The notes: generated by a model from the sequence alone, not told the origin. Positions 39,401 to 48,785 are shown, counted from the stretch's first letter. The stretch: DNA of 64,000 bases from Lepisosteus oculatus (GCF_040954835.1 NC_090714.1:1166501-1230500), one strand, 5' to 3'. Made by a program: numbers and translations.

Positions 39401-42276
39401 ATTACTAAAAGCAAAGAATGCATGTACACATAACCCTCTGACTCTGTACACACTCGACTCAAAAGGTTAAGCAGATTAGCGTCTGTACTGTCTTTACTTA
39501 CAGTACAAATAATTTTAGCTCCCATAAACACAGTCATCTTGTACTTTCATAATACAGAAAGTCAGATATATCCTATGAAGGCATGCCATGAACTGGCTTC
39601 TCTGCTAGTGAGGGAGTGCTGCGTGTACTTAGTCCTACAGTACCTTCTACCCTGTGCTTGTGACATGAAGTGAATTTCCTTAACCCTCACCAAGGCAAGC
39701 AGCTGACTGAGCACATTGGTATGGAAAAATGGAGCATTAACCTCAGCCTGCTTGAATAAACTGTGGTCCAGTGACCACTGGGACCAAATCTGTTGTTTTC
39801 TTGAACTGGAGTAAGGTAAAGAAATTACCTTGTCAATAAAGATGCAGTTCATTATCAGTGCATTTCTTTCTCATTCCTCCAAATGTGCCTGTAAACAACA
39901 TTGCTACACTTTCTGCCCTCGGCCTCTACCTCAGGTCCTAACTGTTCAGGGCCAGCCTGCAGGATGGTAATATGGGGTGTCATCCGGTATACAGTGGACA
40001 CTAAGATTAAGAGGGTGTGAAATACACACCGATTTTGATGATCATGTTCAGGAACAAATGTATCTGCAGGCTAAAGCTTCCTTGGGTTAGGTTTAAAAAT
40101 ACGTGCTCACAATGTTTTAGACAGCAAATGATAGAGTCTGTTAAGAGACGTGCAAATGTAAAAAAAAAGTGCAGTGGAAATGCTCCAGTTAGGATGTTTT
40201 GAAAGGGGGTTCTTTCTCCAAATCACAGGGTTCCCACATGCGAGGACCCACCCAAGTACTGGCTCCTGCCCCCCAGGGAAAGCAGGGAGTGTGGCATTAT
40301 TCTACAAATTTCCCCATGGCCCCATGGCATCGGGAAACAGCTCAGACGTACTGTATAACACCCCCACTGGGACCCTTACTGACCCATCAGTCTGTAAAAT
40401 AAACCACAGGGGAATACAGCTTACTTTAAAGAATTTAGTATAAGTGTGCAGGGTGGAAGCTTGGAACACCGCTGTTGACGCAGCCAGAGTATTGTTACTG
40501 TACCTGGAGGTTTCACAGTAGCCAGAGGGCTCTAGTTTAAGGGACTTTGGGCAGAAATGTACTGCAGAAGGGGAGGGTTAGGGACACACCCACTCAAATA
40601 ATGTTACTTTTTGTTACAGTTAAGGGGAGAAACGTGTGACAAAAACTAATTATAAAGAGGAAAACTATATTCTTGTCTTTCATAGAAACAATACAAGTCC
40701 AATTCAAGGATATACCTGTAAACTTCATCTTTAATTATAAGTGTTTTGAAAATGTCGTATGTGATGAAGGATTGACAGGACTTCATGAGAAGACAAATAT
40801 GATACCCTGGCCAAAACTATTTTAATAAAAGTCTTACTGCAGTTATCATGATTCTCCTTTCAAGAAATGAGTTATACAGTATCTACACTCAAATGCATTG
40901 TATCTTCCCTGAACTGAAAGGGCAAACATACTGCAATACTACTGACAGAAGTTCAGATCTTAGCTTTTTTTCTGCAAGAGATTAAAAATTAACAAATTCT
41001 GTCTATATAACTGGTAACTGTGAAGATTAAATCAACATATTAGATCCAAAACTCTATCCAGATTTCTCAGAAGCAAGATTTCTTTGAAGTAGCTTTCAAA
41101 CTGTGGACACATTCACTTCCTTGTGGCAAATAGACGACGAAGCAAAGATCCACAAGTTACCTTTTGATTCAGAGCAATAACCATCCAATAACCTCTCGGC
41201 GTCAAGGTTTTGTCAGAAACTCAGCTGTTTTCGTGGTGCACACTGAATTAATGCTCTGACTTTTCAATGTATGATTCTATCACAAGTATCTATTTTGGGG
41301 GGTTAGAGGTTCAAAAGCCATTAATATAAACTAAATGCTTGTCAGTAATTAGTGTCCAAACCCGTTTCCCTATGGATTGACAGTCAAAAGAATATCCATT
41401 ACCAAGTAGCAGAAAGCAAAGCAATGTTAAGAAAAGGGAAAATGAAAATCTGTTAATCCACAGATTTTTCATTTTATAACAATTAAATAAAACCGGGTTT
41501 AACTGAATGGCTTATGGTTTTTAAATGGCTATAATTCCAAAAATAAACACAATGAATGCAGTTTTTCGTACTCACGAGTTAAGAGCAAAATGCCATTTCA
41601 CACAACAAGTAGTAAAGTGGTTTGCTTTCTTTGAAATCTTTGTATCACGCTGGAAACCAAAGCCTTTTTTTAAGCCTGTCGGGTCATGTTCTTTCACATT
41701 CGTAACTTCCAGCACTAGGTTATGAGTTCAGTACCGACAGCTACTACCGGGAACAAGTTCTCCAGTTTTCAGGAAAACACATTGTGAACCCATACACAGC
41801 AGAATGTAATTTACAGGACGGTGTTGTTAATTATTTGCAGATGCGCATATCGGTTAGCGTTACTCACGCAGTGATATCTGTTATTTGAGCATTAAACGAC
41901 ATTCCCAATACCACAATTGTCAAGGACACTGCGTAGCTGTAGTAAACCTATTAAACAAACAAAACTAAAACAAAAAACCCCAACATAGTTTAACTAAGGC
42001 AACATAAAAAGTGTGCTACTGTATACTACATTCACAGCGTTTCACCATACTATAATATTAGAGAGGTCATACAGGACAATCTACTACATTTACACCAGAG
42101 TTTAGAACAACGTATTAAGAAGTTACTTACATGAGATCGGGTCTGTGTTTGTGGATAAGGGCACAGAACGCCAGTCCATCCCTGAAAGAGGTTGTCATAT
42201 TGATAATCGCCACATCTCGATATCCATCACACTGTATTTTACACCACTGCTGGAGCGCTTTGATACTGGAAGCCAT
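9308..42276 (-). CDS. micall2: MICAL-like protein (probable MICALL2), 16 coding exons, 784 aa
   Basis: Joining 16 minus-strand exons gives 2355 nt with a single stop and consistent phase at all 15 junctions. The protein has a CH domain (about residues 2-107), a LIM domain (191-244) with a complete zinc-ligand set (C191, C194, H212, C215, C218, C221, C241, H244), a low-complexity Pro/Ser/Thr linker (about 245-600), a bMERB coiled-coil domain (about 608-755) and a Lys-rich tail. This CH-LIM-linker-bMERB order without a flavin mono-oxygenase domain defines the MICAL-like family. Family members bind Rab8/10/13 GTPases through bMERB and actin regulators through CH/LIM, and act in junction assembly and endocytic recycling. 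MICALL2 is preferred over MICALL1 because no NPF (EHD-binding) motif is seen and because an UNCX-like homeobox gene lies next door, as UNCX does in mammals. The human protein is somewhat longer, mostly in the linker. The start ATG has A at -3 and G at +4. Confidence 0.93.
9403..11216 (-). other. micall2 intron 15
   Basis: AT-rich intron between the last two coding exons. I see no repeat I can name, no coding exon and no RNA gene. Confidence 0.7.
11217..11263 (-). CDS. micall2: micall2 coding exon 15 (end of bMERB)
   Basis: A 47-nt exon encoding [16 protein letters not shown], residues 738-753, the usual last turn of the bMERB domain. The acceptor is ttcatttcag and the donor GTGAGT. Confidence 0.92.
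11725..11839 (-). CDS. micall2: micall2 coding exon 14 (bMERB helix 3)
   Basis: Residues 700-737, including [20 protein letters not shown] and [11 protein letters not shown]. The L-V-x-I-V-N-x-R-N-A-I-(V/I) stretch is the most conserved part of the Rab-binding face. The donor is GTCAGC, weaker than the others but in phase. Confidence 0.95.
12016..12089 (-). CDS. micall2: micall2 coding exon 13 (bMERB)
   Basis: Residues 675-699, [20 protein letters not shown] then LEKP. The pattern Q-x-L-E-x-x-Q-x-x-(V/I)-E-x-E-L-R-x-L is conserved in bMERB domains. The acceptor is catttttag and the donor GTGGGT. Confidence 0.93.
12378..12468 (-). CDS. micall2: micall2 coding exon 12 (bMERB helix 2)
   Basis: Residues 645-674, including [15 protein letters not shown] and MRRESELVY. 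The family signature here is an acidic run followed by W-F-x-L-I and R-x-E-S-E-L. A phase-1 start and a phase-2 end fit its neighbours. Confidence 0.94.
12469..14160 (-). other. micall2 intron 11 with a GC/CpG-rich patch
   Basis: Mostly AT-rich, but about 12870-13340 is GC-rich and holds many CpGs around 13190-13290. A 171-codon plus-strand frame crosses it; its protein is low-complexity and matches no family I know, so it is treated as chance. Confidence 0.6.
14161..14284 (-). CDS. micall2: micall2 coding exon 11 (bMERB helix 1)
   Basis: Encodes [20 protein letters not shown] and then [19 protein letters not shown], the first helix of the bMERB (bivalent MICAL/EHBP Rab-binding) domain, residues 604-644. 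Heptad-like Leu/Ile spacing is evident. The acceptor is ttgtccccag and the donor GTGAGA. Confidence 0.95.
14805..14878 (-). CDS. micall2: micall2 coding exon 10 (linker to bMERB)
   Basis: A 74-nt exon encoding [20 protein letters not shown] and a few more residues (579-603). The start of the next exon begins the coiled coil. The donor is GTAAAT, slightly weak, and the acceptor cgttttag. Confidence 0.82.
14879..16755 (-). other. micall2 intron 9 with SINE fragments
   Basis: Contains a degenerate dispersed repeat near 15455-15530 (similar to the CAAACCTGGTCCTGGAGG-type fish repeat) and a SINE 3' part at about 15900-16205. No coding sequence seen. Confidence 0.6.
15900..16205 (+). repeat. 3' part of a 5S-type SINE
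   Basis: The stretch with GACACCCAGGTGCCAGACAC, then TTTAGTGGTGGAGGAAGG, then GTAAAGCATTCTGGGATAAA and AGTGCTGTTTATATGCA, ending in an ATTATTAG tail, resembles the body and tail of fish 5S-derived SINEs. The head is missing or too eroded to see. Confidence 0.5.
16756..16988 (-). CDS. micall2: micall2 coding exon 9 (linker)
   Basis: Residues 501-578, very rich in Ser, Pro and Thr. The acceptor ctttttccag and the donor GTGAGC are good. Two other frames are also open across it, but only this one joins exons 8 and 10 in phase. Confidence 0.86.
17096..17345 (+). repeat. tRNA-headed SINE copy A (in micall2 intron 8)
   Basis: Has the family landmarks GTGTGGAGTTTATACTGTAT, GGTTTCCTCCCACAGTTCAAAG, GGTTAATTGGCTTC and GTGAGTGTGTGCGTGTC. 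The usual head begins GGGCGGCACGGTGGTGCAGTGG; here it is GGGGCAGCACAATGGTG, with a short deletion. A very common SINE type in fish genomes. It lies antisense in the intron. Confidence 0.75.
17827..17899 (-). CDS. micall2: micall2 coding exon 8 (DWRSKLKPV motif)
   Basis: A 73-nt exon encoding [20 protein letters not shown], residues 477-500. The D-W-R-x-x-L-K-P motif recurs in MICAL and MICAL-like linkers, which supports the exon despite its size. The donor is GTAAGT. Confidence 0.88.
18736..18947 (-). CDS. micall2: micall2 coding exon 7 (linker)
   Basis: Residues 406-476, low-complexity Ser/Pro-rich sequence with repeated SP dipeptides that could be phosphorylation sites. The acceptor is ccactag and the donor GTAAGC. 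Phase matches the neighbouring exons, but the sequence has no domain of its own. Confidence 0.86.
18948..20251 (-). other. micall2 intron 6
   Basis: AT-rich intron with no recognisable exon, RNA gene or well-preserved repeat. Confidence 0.6.
20252..20818 (-). CDS. micall2: micall2 coding exon 6 (LIM zinc finger 2 and Pro/Ser linker)
   Basis: The largest exon (567 nt), residues 217-405. It opens with the second LIM finger, ligands C218, C221, C241 and H244 ([14 protein letters not shown], then YICSTH). A long Ser/Thr/Pro-rich, probably disordered segment with several SPP/SPVS repeats follows. Such linkers differ in length between species. Confidence 0.95.
21392..21516 (-). CDS. micall2: micall2 coding exon 5 (LIM zinc finger 1)
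   Basis: Residues 176-216. Contains [19 protein letters not shown] and YHRNCFK, giving zinc ligands C191, C194, H212 and C215 of the LIM domain. The exon also carries, on the plus strand, a match to the CTCF core motif at 21423-21438 (see findings). The donor is GTGAGA. Confidence 0.95.
22394..22610 (+). repeat. dispersed repeat sharing a core with 62985-63150
   Basis: The string TTTTGTTGCTTTAAAG, then CTTGCAGTCATGAC and CTTTGAAG, recurs with few changes at about 63015-63050. It is probably the end of a DNA transposon; no transposase is attached. Confidence 0.45.
23321..23585 (+). repeat. tRNA-headed SINE copy B (in micall2 intron 4)
   Basis: Starts GGTGGCACAGTGGTGCAGGG (A-box region), has the TATATTCTCCCCAAGGTTGC, TCAATTGGCTT and CGTCCCAGCCAGGGCGTGTC landmarks, and ends in AGGAAATGGCTGAATGGATG. 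The middle is slightly deleted. Confidence 0.78.
23850..23970 (+). repeat. degenerate copy of the hairpin-forming repeat
   Basis: CGGCTGAAACTTTGTTTTTT, then TTCTTTCTGCTGTTCAG and GTAGAATAAATCTCTGCTTG, matches, with decay, the right arm of the inverted repeat at 49028-49111. Confidence 0.5.
25122..25309 (-). CDS. micall2: micall2 coding exon 4 (CH-LIM linker)
   Basis: Residues 113-175, a Lys/Pro/Ser-rich linker between the CH and LIM domains with no recognisable fold. The acceptor is cttctcttag and the donor GTAAGG; the end is in phase 0. Identification rests on position, phase and composition. Confidence 0.88.
25310..26460 (-). other. micall2 intron 3
   Basis: AT-rich intron, with a short TATATA tract near 25378-25405. 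Nothing else recognised. Confidence 0.65.
26461..26602 (-). CDS. micall2: micall2 coding exon 3 (end of CH domain)
   Basis: Encodes [20 protein letters not shown] and continues through the conserved [18 protein letters not shown] helix that ends the CH fold, about residues 66-112. The acceptor is ttttctag and the donor GTAAGG. It leaves phase 1, completed by exon 4. Confidence 0.95.
27008..27087. repeat. 37-bp-arm inverted repeat (hairpin) in micall2 intron 2
   Basis: Left arm 27008-27044 and right arm 27051-27087 are reverse complements at 36 of 37 positions, with a 6-nt spacer AGGTGA. In the sense transcript of micall2 the single mismatch becomes a U-G wobble, so the RNA stem is fully paired. 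No other copy was seen in the window. Confidence 0.9.
33319..33579 (-). pseudogene. CD225/IFITM-like gene fragment (tentative)
   Basis: An 86-codon open frame reading from [14 protein letters not shown] through [19 protein letters not shown] to a hydrophobic span [20 protein letters not shown]. The spacing A-x-A-Y, six residues, N, then a Gly-containing transmembrane helix resembles the second half of the CD225 domain of IFITM/dispanin proteins. The first hydrophobic helix and the Cys cluster that should precede it are absent, and a stop lies just upstream, so it is at best a relic. A second hydrophobic run follows ([16 protein letters not shown]). Chance hydrophobicity in AT-rich DNA is the alternative. 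Confidence 0.3.
34740..35380 (-). mobile_element. Tc1/mariner transposase fossil (catalytic half)
   Basis: In broken frames the minus strand encodes Tc1-type landmarks in order: [17 protein letters not shown], a W-x-N-V-L-x-T-D-E segment (here [11 protein letters not shown]), [23 protein letters not shown] and a terminal EEWAKIP. Several stops and frameshifts show it is dead. Confidence 0.85.
35640..35930 (+). mobile_element. Tc1/mariner transposase fossil (DNA-binding half)
   Basis: The plus strand encodes [20 protein letters not shown], typical of the helix-turn-helix linker region of Tc1 transposases, preceded by a degenerate first HTH. It is in the opposite orientation to the neighbouring catalytic half and ends abruptly at a LINE fragment. 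Confidence 0.75.
35935..36600 (-). mobile_element. LINE reverse-transcriptase fragment (L2/CR1/Rex1-like)
   Basis: The minus strand, in two frames, encodes [14 protein letters not shown] then [12 protein letters not shown], and in a shifted frame [19 protein letters not shown] and [11 protein letters not shown]. These correspond to the DFSSAFNT, QGCVLSPLL and FADD blocks of non-LTR reverse transcriptases. The catalytic FADD is degraded to CVDD and the frame is broken. Confidence 0.8.
38271..38319 (-). CDS. micall2: micall2 coding exon 2 (CH domain)
   Basis: A 49-nt exon with a strong polypyrimidine tract before AG and a GTAAGG donor. It completes codon 49 (Ile) and adds [16 protein letters not shown], the typical MICAL/EHBP CH continuation. 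It is too short to be found as an ORF and was placed by homology and phase. Confidence 0.92.
38320..42130 (-). other. micall2 intron 1
   Basis: AT-rich intron with a somewhat GC-richer segment at about 40200-40440 that could not be assigned. No exon or nameable repeat seen. Confidence 0.6.
42131..42276 (-). CDS. micall2: micall2 coding exon 1 (CH domain, first half)
   Basis: Encodes residues 1-48 plus two bases of codon 49. The start [12 protein letters not shown] and the segment [18 protein letters not shown] are hallmarks of MICAL-family calponin-homology domains. The donor reads CAT|GTAAGT (phase 2). An AG inside the exon (ctctttcag before GGATGG) resembles an acceptor, but the reading frame runs straight through it. 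Confidence 0.93.
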
Positions 42277-42560
42277 CCTTCAGCGGGATATTTAGGCAGG
42301 AATGAAAGAAAACTAACAAACCCTGGAAGCCTTAACTCATGCAAATAGCCCAGTATCCAAACCGGGAGGTCTGTCAGCGTTTCTCAGTGTTTATGTACAG
42401 AATTTGCTCCGGCTGCTGCTGTGGAAAATTCCGATATTAGCAAGTGAAAGTACCGAACTTTTCCTGCAGTTGCCAAATGCCAGAAAGTACAAACTGAAAC
42501 AATACCTGAAGAGGTTTTGGTGTGACGTGACGTGGGAGGAGCTTGTGAGTGTAGGATTAG
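42277..42560 (-). promoter_or_regulatory. micall2 5' UTR and proximal promoter region
   Basis: Sequence just upstream of the micall2 ATG. It holds TGACGTGACGTGG at 42523-42535, two overlapping TGACGTG elements of the CRE/UPRE/E-box type bound by bZIP or USF factors. No good TATA box was recognised and CpG density is modest. The transcription start cannot be placed from sequence alone. Confidence 0.4.
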
Positions 42561-43429
42561 TTCATACCGAACCCAGCGTAGTCTGTGTTTATTTTATTTT
42601 TGTATGTGAAAATATTTAATAATAGTAACAAGTCTGGAATTAAATAAAAACTGCAGCGCGTGGAATGTTTCCTTTAGCACTACAATGCTGTTTTTGAGCT
42701 CTTTTCTGTATTAAAAGGTCATGCACATTGCATTGCTGCCCCCAGATTTTTCGAGTTGTATATATTTATAAACAGTCTGACAGGGGTGGCGAGGAAAAGG
42801 TTTCTCTAGGACAAAAATGAAACTATGCACTTTCCTAGGGGGCACTGTAACTACATCATCCTTCATAATTGGAAGTGTTCTTTCGCCACTTTAACATTAT
42901 AACATTCAGTTAATATAACTTATTGACAGTATACGAAAGCCAGTAACTTAATACACAGTATGTTTAATATACAATATCTGTAGTGTTATTTCCACATTTC
43001 AACTTTGACGCCTGCCATGCATCACTTAAGGCATAACAGCTGTTTTGAATACCTACAACGTATTCAAAATGTTAGCAGAGCCACCTCCGCCGTCACTGGC
43101 AGCAGACACTCGTAACTCACACATTCTCTGTACCAGACTGCACCGCGAGAGCTGCTGGAGAACAGCAGCAGGACAGTGTCATCGGTGCTCCTCCCTTCCT
43201 GACCCACTGAGCATTTCTCTACCACCACTAGTCTCTGGGGGGCTCTGCTAATGATGGCTCTGCTAATTAAAAACATGCACTGCAGTCCACCTGGTGCAGG
43301 ACTGGCCACCTTCTGTGAGATCCAGATACAGTGAAAACGTCTGGTCTGCTTGGGCCCACTCCAACTTCCTCAGCAGTCCTGGCTTGTGCACCTGTGCATC
43401 CTGGGCCTCAGCATGGGCTCATGTTGGAT

Positions 43430-43895
43430 CTAGGTGACACATTACCTAGGTATCGTTGCGACTGCTCAAGAGCAACACAGGGAGGAACTATGAACCCCTG
43501 GATGACAGCAAGAGGCCCATGACCATTACCATGAACCAGATGACAGCAACCTGAAGCGTGCAGCAGGGCAGCAAGATGGCAACACAGAGAGTGTGATGGA
43601 GGCTTGCTTTCAAGACCACCACAGAGGCTGACAAGATGACGGAAGACTGCACCCAAACTAACCAAGTCCATCACACCAACGGCACTGACAACGCAAGACC
43701 CGTTTTTACAAGAGGGCCAAGGCAGAGGAGGAAATCAGACACATGGTCAGGTGCTATAGCCAGGTGGAGGTGCTGCACTGGGACAGGTTGGCTTCCTTTA
43801 GGCAGCACAATGACTCAATGAGAGACAGCTCGCAAGTCTTGGACAGGCCAGATGAGGAGCCAGAGCCAGGTTGGTCTTCAGGTCCTTCTAACTAA
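43430..43895 (+). pseudogene. unidentified coding-like relic
   Basis: GC-richer than its surroundings. One frame reads AKAEEEIRHMVRCYSQVEVL, then HWDRLASFRQHNDSMRDSSQ and VLDRPDEEPEPG before a TAA at 43892-43894; another upstream frame reads NYEPLDDSKRPMTITMNQ. The amphipathic, non-repetitive character looks like decayed protein-coding sequence, perhaps from a transposon accessory gene. The family is not recognised. Confidence 0.3.
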
Positions 43896-46280
43896 TGGAC
43901 ATGGTGGGGACATCTGGACTTGGGTAGCACCAGTGGGGCACCGACTGGGCAAAACAGGTCAAGTCCAGTAGGGTTTCATTGTCCTGAAGCTCCCACAGAA
44001 GTTCATCCCTTCGCTCAGCTTCTACAGTCAACACTGAACCGAACATATATTATATGACCCCCAAGGGCAGGATACTTTAAACTTTGTAGCCGACTATGCT
44101 ATGTAGCAATTTTAATGGTGCTAGGACCCTTTCCTCCCTGCAACCAGTTTTTCATACCTCCCAGAACTAGACAACACATATTTTTCCAAGTCTCCTTACA
44201 GCCTATGGAGAGTTAGAGGAAATCACCGTATAGTATTTCCAAAACTGAACACGGACCAGTAGGTCTTTGAAATCCCTGAAGCTGAACATTCCAAGCCCAC
44301 ACTGTACACATGGTGAATCTGCTCATTAATATACTATTGGCATTGTACTGTAGGACTCTCTGAATCACAAAGCACACGAGCTTAATGCAGTACAGTATGT
44401 TTTCTAAAATACTGTGCTTATACACATCATATTTTTTAAACAGTCAAGCTATCAATTGATCTACTGTATCTAGCAAAAACTAAGCAAATATTTAAATGCA
44501 GCAAAATAATTTTAAATTACAGGTAACAGCCATTTACAGTAGTATTGTCAAACCACTGAATTCATTACTTTTAAAAAAAACATAAGACATAATTCATCAC
44601 AGAACATGTTTCTTCTTTTTCAACTTTAATCATTTTTGTTATGATTATAACTTAGTTTATCAGTTTTAATTTACGTATTAACATTCATAGTTCTCAACAA
44701 TGCAATATTTTCCAATGTAGTAAATGCACAAACGTTTGCTACTGTTCTTTTTCTTCCAAATATACTGTATGTAGTGTACTACATCATATTTCATCAGGTG
44801 GTTATTTATATTAAACTGTTAGGTACGCTAAACTAAATGAATTAAGTTTTTCAATAACCTAAATTAATAGAAAATGTAATCCAATTTAATCCAAGTGTGA
44901 AATTAAATGACTGCCATACCACTTTAATGAGGAAAATATTCTCCAATTTGATTTTCACGGAGAATGTATTTTTCTTCCGTCTAAAGAAACTTTAGTGAAC
45001 AAGATTTAAAAGCAAAGTTAAATTACAAACTTTTCTCTTTTAAACTGCAAAGATACTCCAGGCCTAATTATGAAGTTAAAAAAACAATGTAGTTGAATTA
45101 TTGTACCATAAAACACATAATGATAGAACTTTGTGGAGATTATGAATTTGTTATATAGACAAAAAGCAGATCCTACTGATCCTATGAAAACTTTGTCAAA
45201 TATTTCAAGAAGATTTGGAGACATCGAGTTATTTCATAAATAACACAAACAAATATACAGAGTATGAAACTAATTGCATATTGGGCATCATCACTTAAGA
45301 AAACACGACAAAAAGTCAGTTGTCTTTCCTCATTATGGAACCTGTTCCTGCTCAAAGGCATTGTCTCGGAAAATTAAAGGTACAATTACTACACAACCAG
45401 GACCTCATAAGTGGAAATGGGGTTTCTGTGCAAACCAAGACTGCTGTCTATCCACCATTTTTAGTATCAACTTGTGGCCTGTAAAACTCACTCCTGCTGT
45501 TTAAAAAAACATTTGGCCAAACAATGTGTCATTCTAGTGAGCATACGATGAATATCTGATGTCCTTAGTCCTGCAAATACCAATTGCCTTATAACCATCA
45601 ATTTGTTTTCTCAGCTCTGGCTGCTTCTTTCTACGGAACCAGTGAACTGACAGAGGTGCAACTTGAAATATTTCAAAGCTATTCAAGATGAAAATGAACA
45701 AATAGGGTATTAATCTCTCACGTATAGGGTGTGGGCAATCAAGATATGAATTACTTATCATATTGATATTCTTCTGACTTGAATGCAACATGGGACCCAA
45801 ACCACTTTGACTTTCTTGTAAGAAACAAATCTAATATTAATAATAAGAAGAAATCCTTTCAAATATAAAATTCATTCCAATCCTATCATAAATCCTAAAT
45901 ATTATTCCTTGTGATATAATATTTCTGTTGAATCTTAAATACACATGAGTTATCCTTCAGAATCAGTAGTGTATCAGAGGTTCCCCTGCTCTCCTGATGT
46001 TAATCCTCTTGGAATCTGTTTTTGAATTATTTTCAGAAAAAAAAGTTCATTATGAAAGAATTCAAAGAACCAAAGTACATGATATATTTCTTTTTTTACA
46101 TGTATTTATATAACATTATTGTCAGCACCTCCAAAAGGGTGGAAGGTTTTGGCATCACTACAAAAACTGCAGCAAACAAATAACACTCAACACAAAATAA
46201 ATATGTGTTTAAAATAAACAATAGTCCTAGCCATACAACAATACATATACAAATACAAACATCTCACTCTGCCTTTATTA

Positions 46281-46310
46281 CATTATCATTACATTATCAT
46301 TACATTAATA
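46281..46310 (+). repeat. short tandem repeat, 11-bp unit
   Basis: About two and a half units of ATTACATTATC-type sequence. Confidence 0.6.
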
Positions 46311-47107
46311 TGATGGCTTCATATAGAAACAATAACTTACTGTAGCTGTGTTTAATAACAATTACAAAGTTTTACAAAGTATAAAGATGTTTGTAACAAC
46401 ATCTGTATTATTTCTGTAACCATGCAATGCAGAAAAAACAGCCATAAAGTGCTTCAAAATTAGATCTGTGGAGCAATAATCAAGGTCTTCCTGTGAGTCT
46501 GTTCATAGCAGAAGTGTTAATCGAAGTGTTAATTGAGTTATATAGAAGGATCAGTCAAGTCACCAAAAGGTCAGTCATAAAATCCTGAAATGGGACTTCT
46601 TTTTTCCTGCCTTGCCCGGCGTGCTCATGTGACAGTAACATATTACTTCCCAGAGAGGCCCTGGCTTTGAAACAAGGCCCATGTTTAGAAACAACTCAAA
46701 CCATAGCCTTCAATCCCATAATCCCCACAGGAAATGCCCTGATTCAGAAGAATAGAATGTATCTGACATGAAACTGCTGTTTTGTGTAATAGGAAGGAAA
46801 AAAACACTTAAGCTTAAAAAGGCTTGTTGCTGCTCAGATGCCCTATCCCATTCAAAATGCTACATCTGGAAAGAATTACTTGGCCCTCTGCATTAAGCTC
46901 TCTCAGTTTGCATGCACCCAAGAGTGCTGTGTCTGCAGTATTTATTTATGGCTGGCCTTAACTATCTCAAACATCCAGGCAAGTAGCTTCCCAGTTTTCC
47001 TTTATTCATTTGTCTATTCAGTTTGGAATTGTAGTGAGCGCTGAATCCGCTCAAATGTGCTAGGGGACTCATTGTATTTCCAAATGAGGCCCAAAAGTGT
47101 ATATTGT

Positions 47108-47108
<1 letters not shown>

Positions 47109-47184
<76 letters not shown>
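47109..47184 (+). repeat. (ATT)n microsatellite
   Basis: About 25 uninterrupted ATT units. Such tracts often grow from SINE tails ending in ATT, a tail type also seen at 16190-16200. Confidence 0.97.
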
Positions 47185-47185
<1 letters not shown>

Positions 47186-48309
47186 CAGATTAATGATCTA
47201 AACCCCCGAAATTACCAAATGTTTTGATTGATATGGAGAAATTGGATGTATTTTACAGTAGCTATTGATTTCCTTTAATACAGAATTGTGAATAGCCATG
47301 TTAAATAACCCTTGTAGCCCACATGCAGTATGATAACGTCTAATAGCCTGTAGGTGGCAGTGGAGGCCTTCCAGGAGTTTCCTACACCCATGGCTGTTGT
47401 GGCTTTAAACAGAGGGGGAAGGTGTCACTTGCTAATTCATGAAAACGTCTAATGCAGAGGGTGTTCAATGAGAGCTCATGGTGACAGATTGAAGCAGGAA
47501 AAATTAAATATACCTGTGATTAGTTGAAAGAAAACTATGTGAAACAGAACAGTTTCCTGCTGGCTGCCATACAAGAAAGAACCAATGTGTTATTGCGAAG
47601 TCTCTACATCTTTGTGCAGACAAGAGTGCCTGTGGCATCTTGCTTCCATCCTGCGGTCCTGGCAAACACTGTCTGAAACAGGATGCCAGTGCAACATGCA
47701 GCCAACGAGATCCCTTTTCCTGTCAACCAACAGCTCTTAACCCCTGAAACAGAATTGTGTCGTTTTTTTCCATATTCACATTAAGGTATTCCACCTTTTA
47801 TGCTTGTTCACTTCTAATATTTGAAGCGGAATATTTCATTTCAAACACGGGTTATGTTTCTAACATACCTTGGAATGCTTTTTTCATCTCTGCAAAGCTA
47901 ATGTGCATCATACGGTTTGTCTCTTGTACCCTGGTAATAAAAACATTACAAGAAGACAACATCACAATTATTATGTTGGATAATGGATAACTATAAATAT
48001 AATACATTATAGCACTATCATAAAGACAGCTCTGCAAACATGTTAACAAAAATGTACCTTTTAGCCATACACACTTACTGTACATGGGGTATAGCCATAT
48101 TCCTGACAACGACAATGAACAACAGACAAAAAAGACAACGAGGGAGCTGATTATGTGATCTCTGATGTCATTCCTAAGGATCTATAAGTAGAGGGTTTTT
48201 AGGAAATCTGGAACCTGATAATTTTCCATAACCAATCATGCTGTCAGAAGTATACACTCTAGACTCCTAGAACATGAGTATTTATTTTAAAATAGCATAT
48301 AGGCAGCAG

Positions 48310-48480
48310 CGCCATCTTGTAGCCCGATCTTGTCAGATCTCAGAGGCCAAGCAGGGCTGGACCTGGTTAGTCATAGAGGAAGGGTTTCTAAGTAAAAGCA
48401 GATTTCTGATGTTAGTGGTGTTAGATTACCGGTAGGTGGCCTTCTTCCCTCTCTCCAGAATTTCCAGATGAAAGCCTCAG
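48310..48480 (+). repeat. 5S rRNA-derived SINE, head portion
   Basis: GCCCGATCTTGTCAGATCTC, then AGAGGCCAAGCAGGG and ACCTGGTTAGT match the internal promoter region of 5S rRNA with scattered changes. The following GTTAGTGGTGTTAG and GTAGGTGGCCTTCTTCCCTC fit the SINE body rather than the 5S 3' end, so it is a 5S-SINE and not a 5S gene. Confidence 0.8.
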
Positions 48481-48489
48481 TGAGCAGCT

Positions 48490-48785
48490 CGAGGGAACAG
48501 TGGTTATCCTTGATGCCTCACAGCGCTAGGTCCCAGGTTCAATTCCCGGAGGTCTATCTGTGTGGAGTTTGCATGTTCTCCACACGTTCATGTCAGCTTC
48601 TGTAGGTCAATTGACTTCTGGGAAAATCTGCCCTGTTGTGAGTGTGTGTTTGTCCCTGTGTGTACCCTGCCACAGACTGGCATCCCATCCAGGGTGAATC
48701 CTGCCTTGCGCCCACTGCTTGCCAGGATAGACTCCAGCTTCCCTCGCCCCTGAGCTGGACTAGAACATGAATGGACTAGAACATG
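48490..48785 (+). repeat. tRNA-headed SINE copy C, inserted in the 5S-SINE
   Basis: Well preserved: CCTCACAGCGCTAGGTCCCA, then GGTTCAATTCCCGG (B-box), GTGTGGAGTTTGCATGTTCT, CTGGCATCCCATCCAGGGTG and CTTGCGCCCACTGCTTGCC. It separates the 5S-SINE head from sequence at 48786-48900 that looks like the 5S-SINE tail. Confidence 0.85.

Noticed and set aside
47109..47184. CRISPR-like or satellite array
   Set aside because: A plain ATT microsatellite with no spacers.
48321..48384. Functional 5S rRNA gene
   Set aside because: The 5' part is eroded and the 3' part turns into a SINE body; no terminator T-run follows at the right place.
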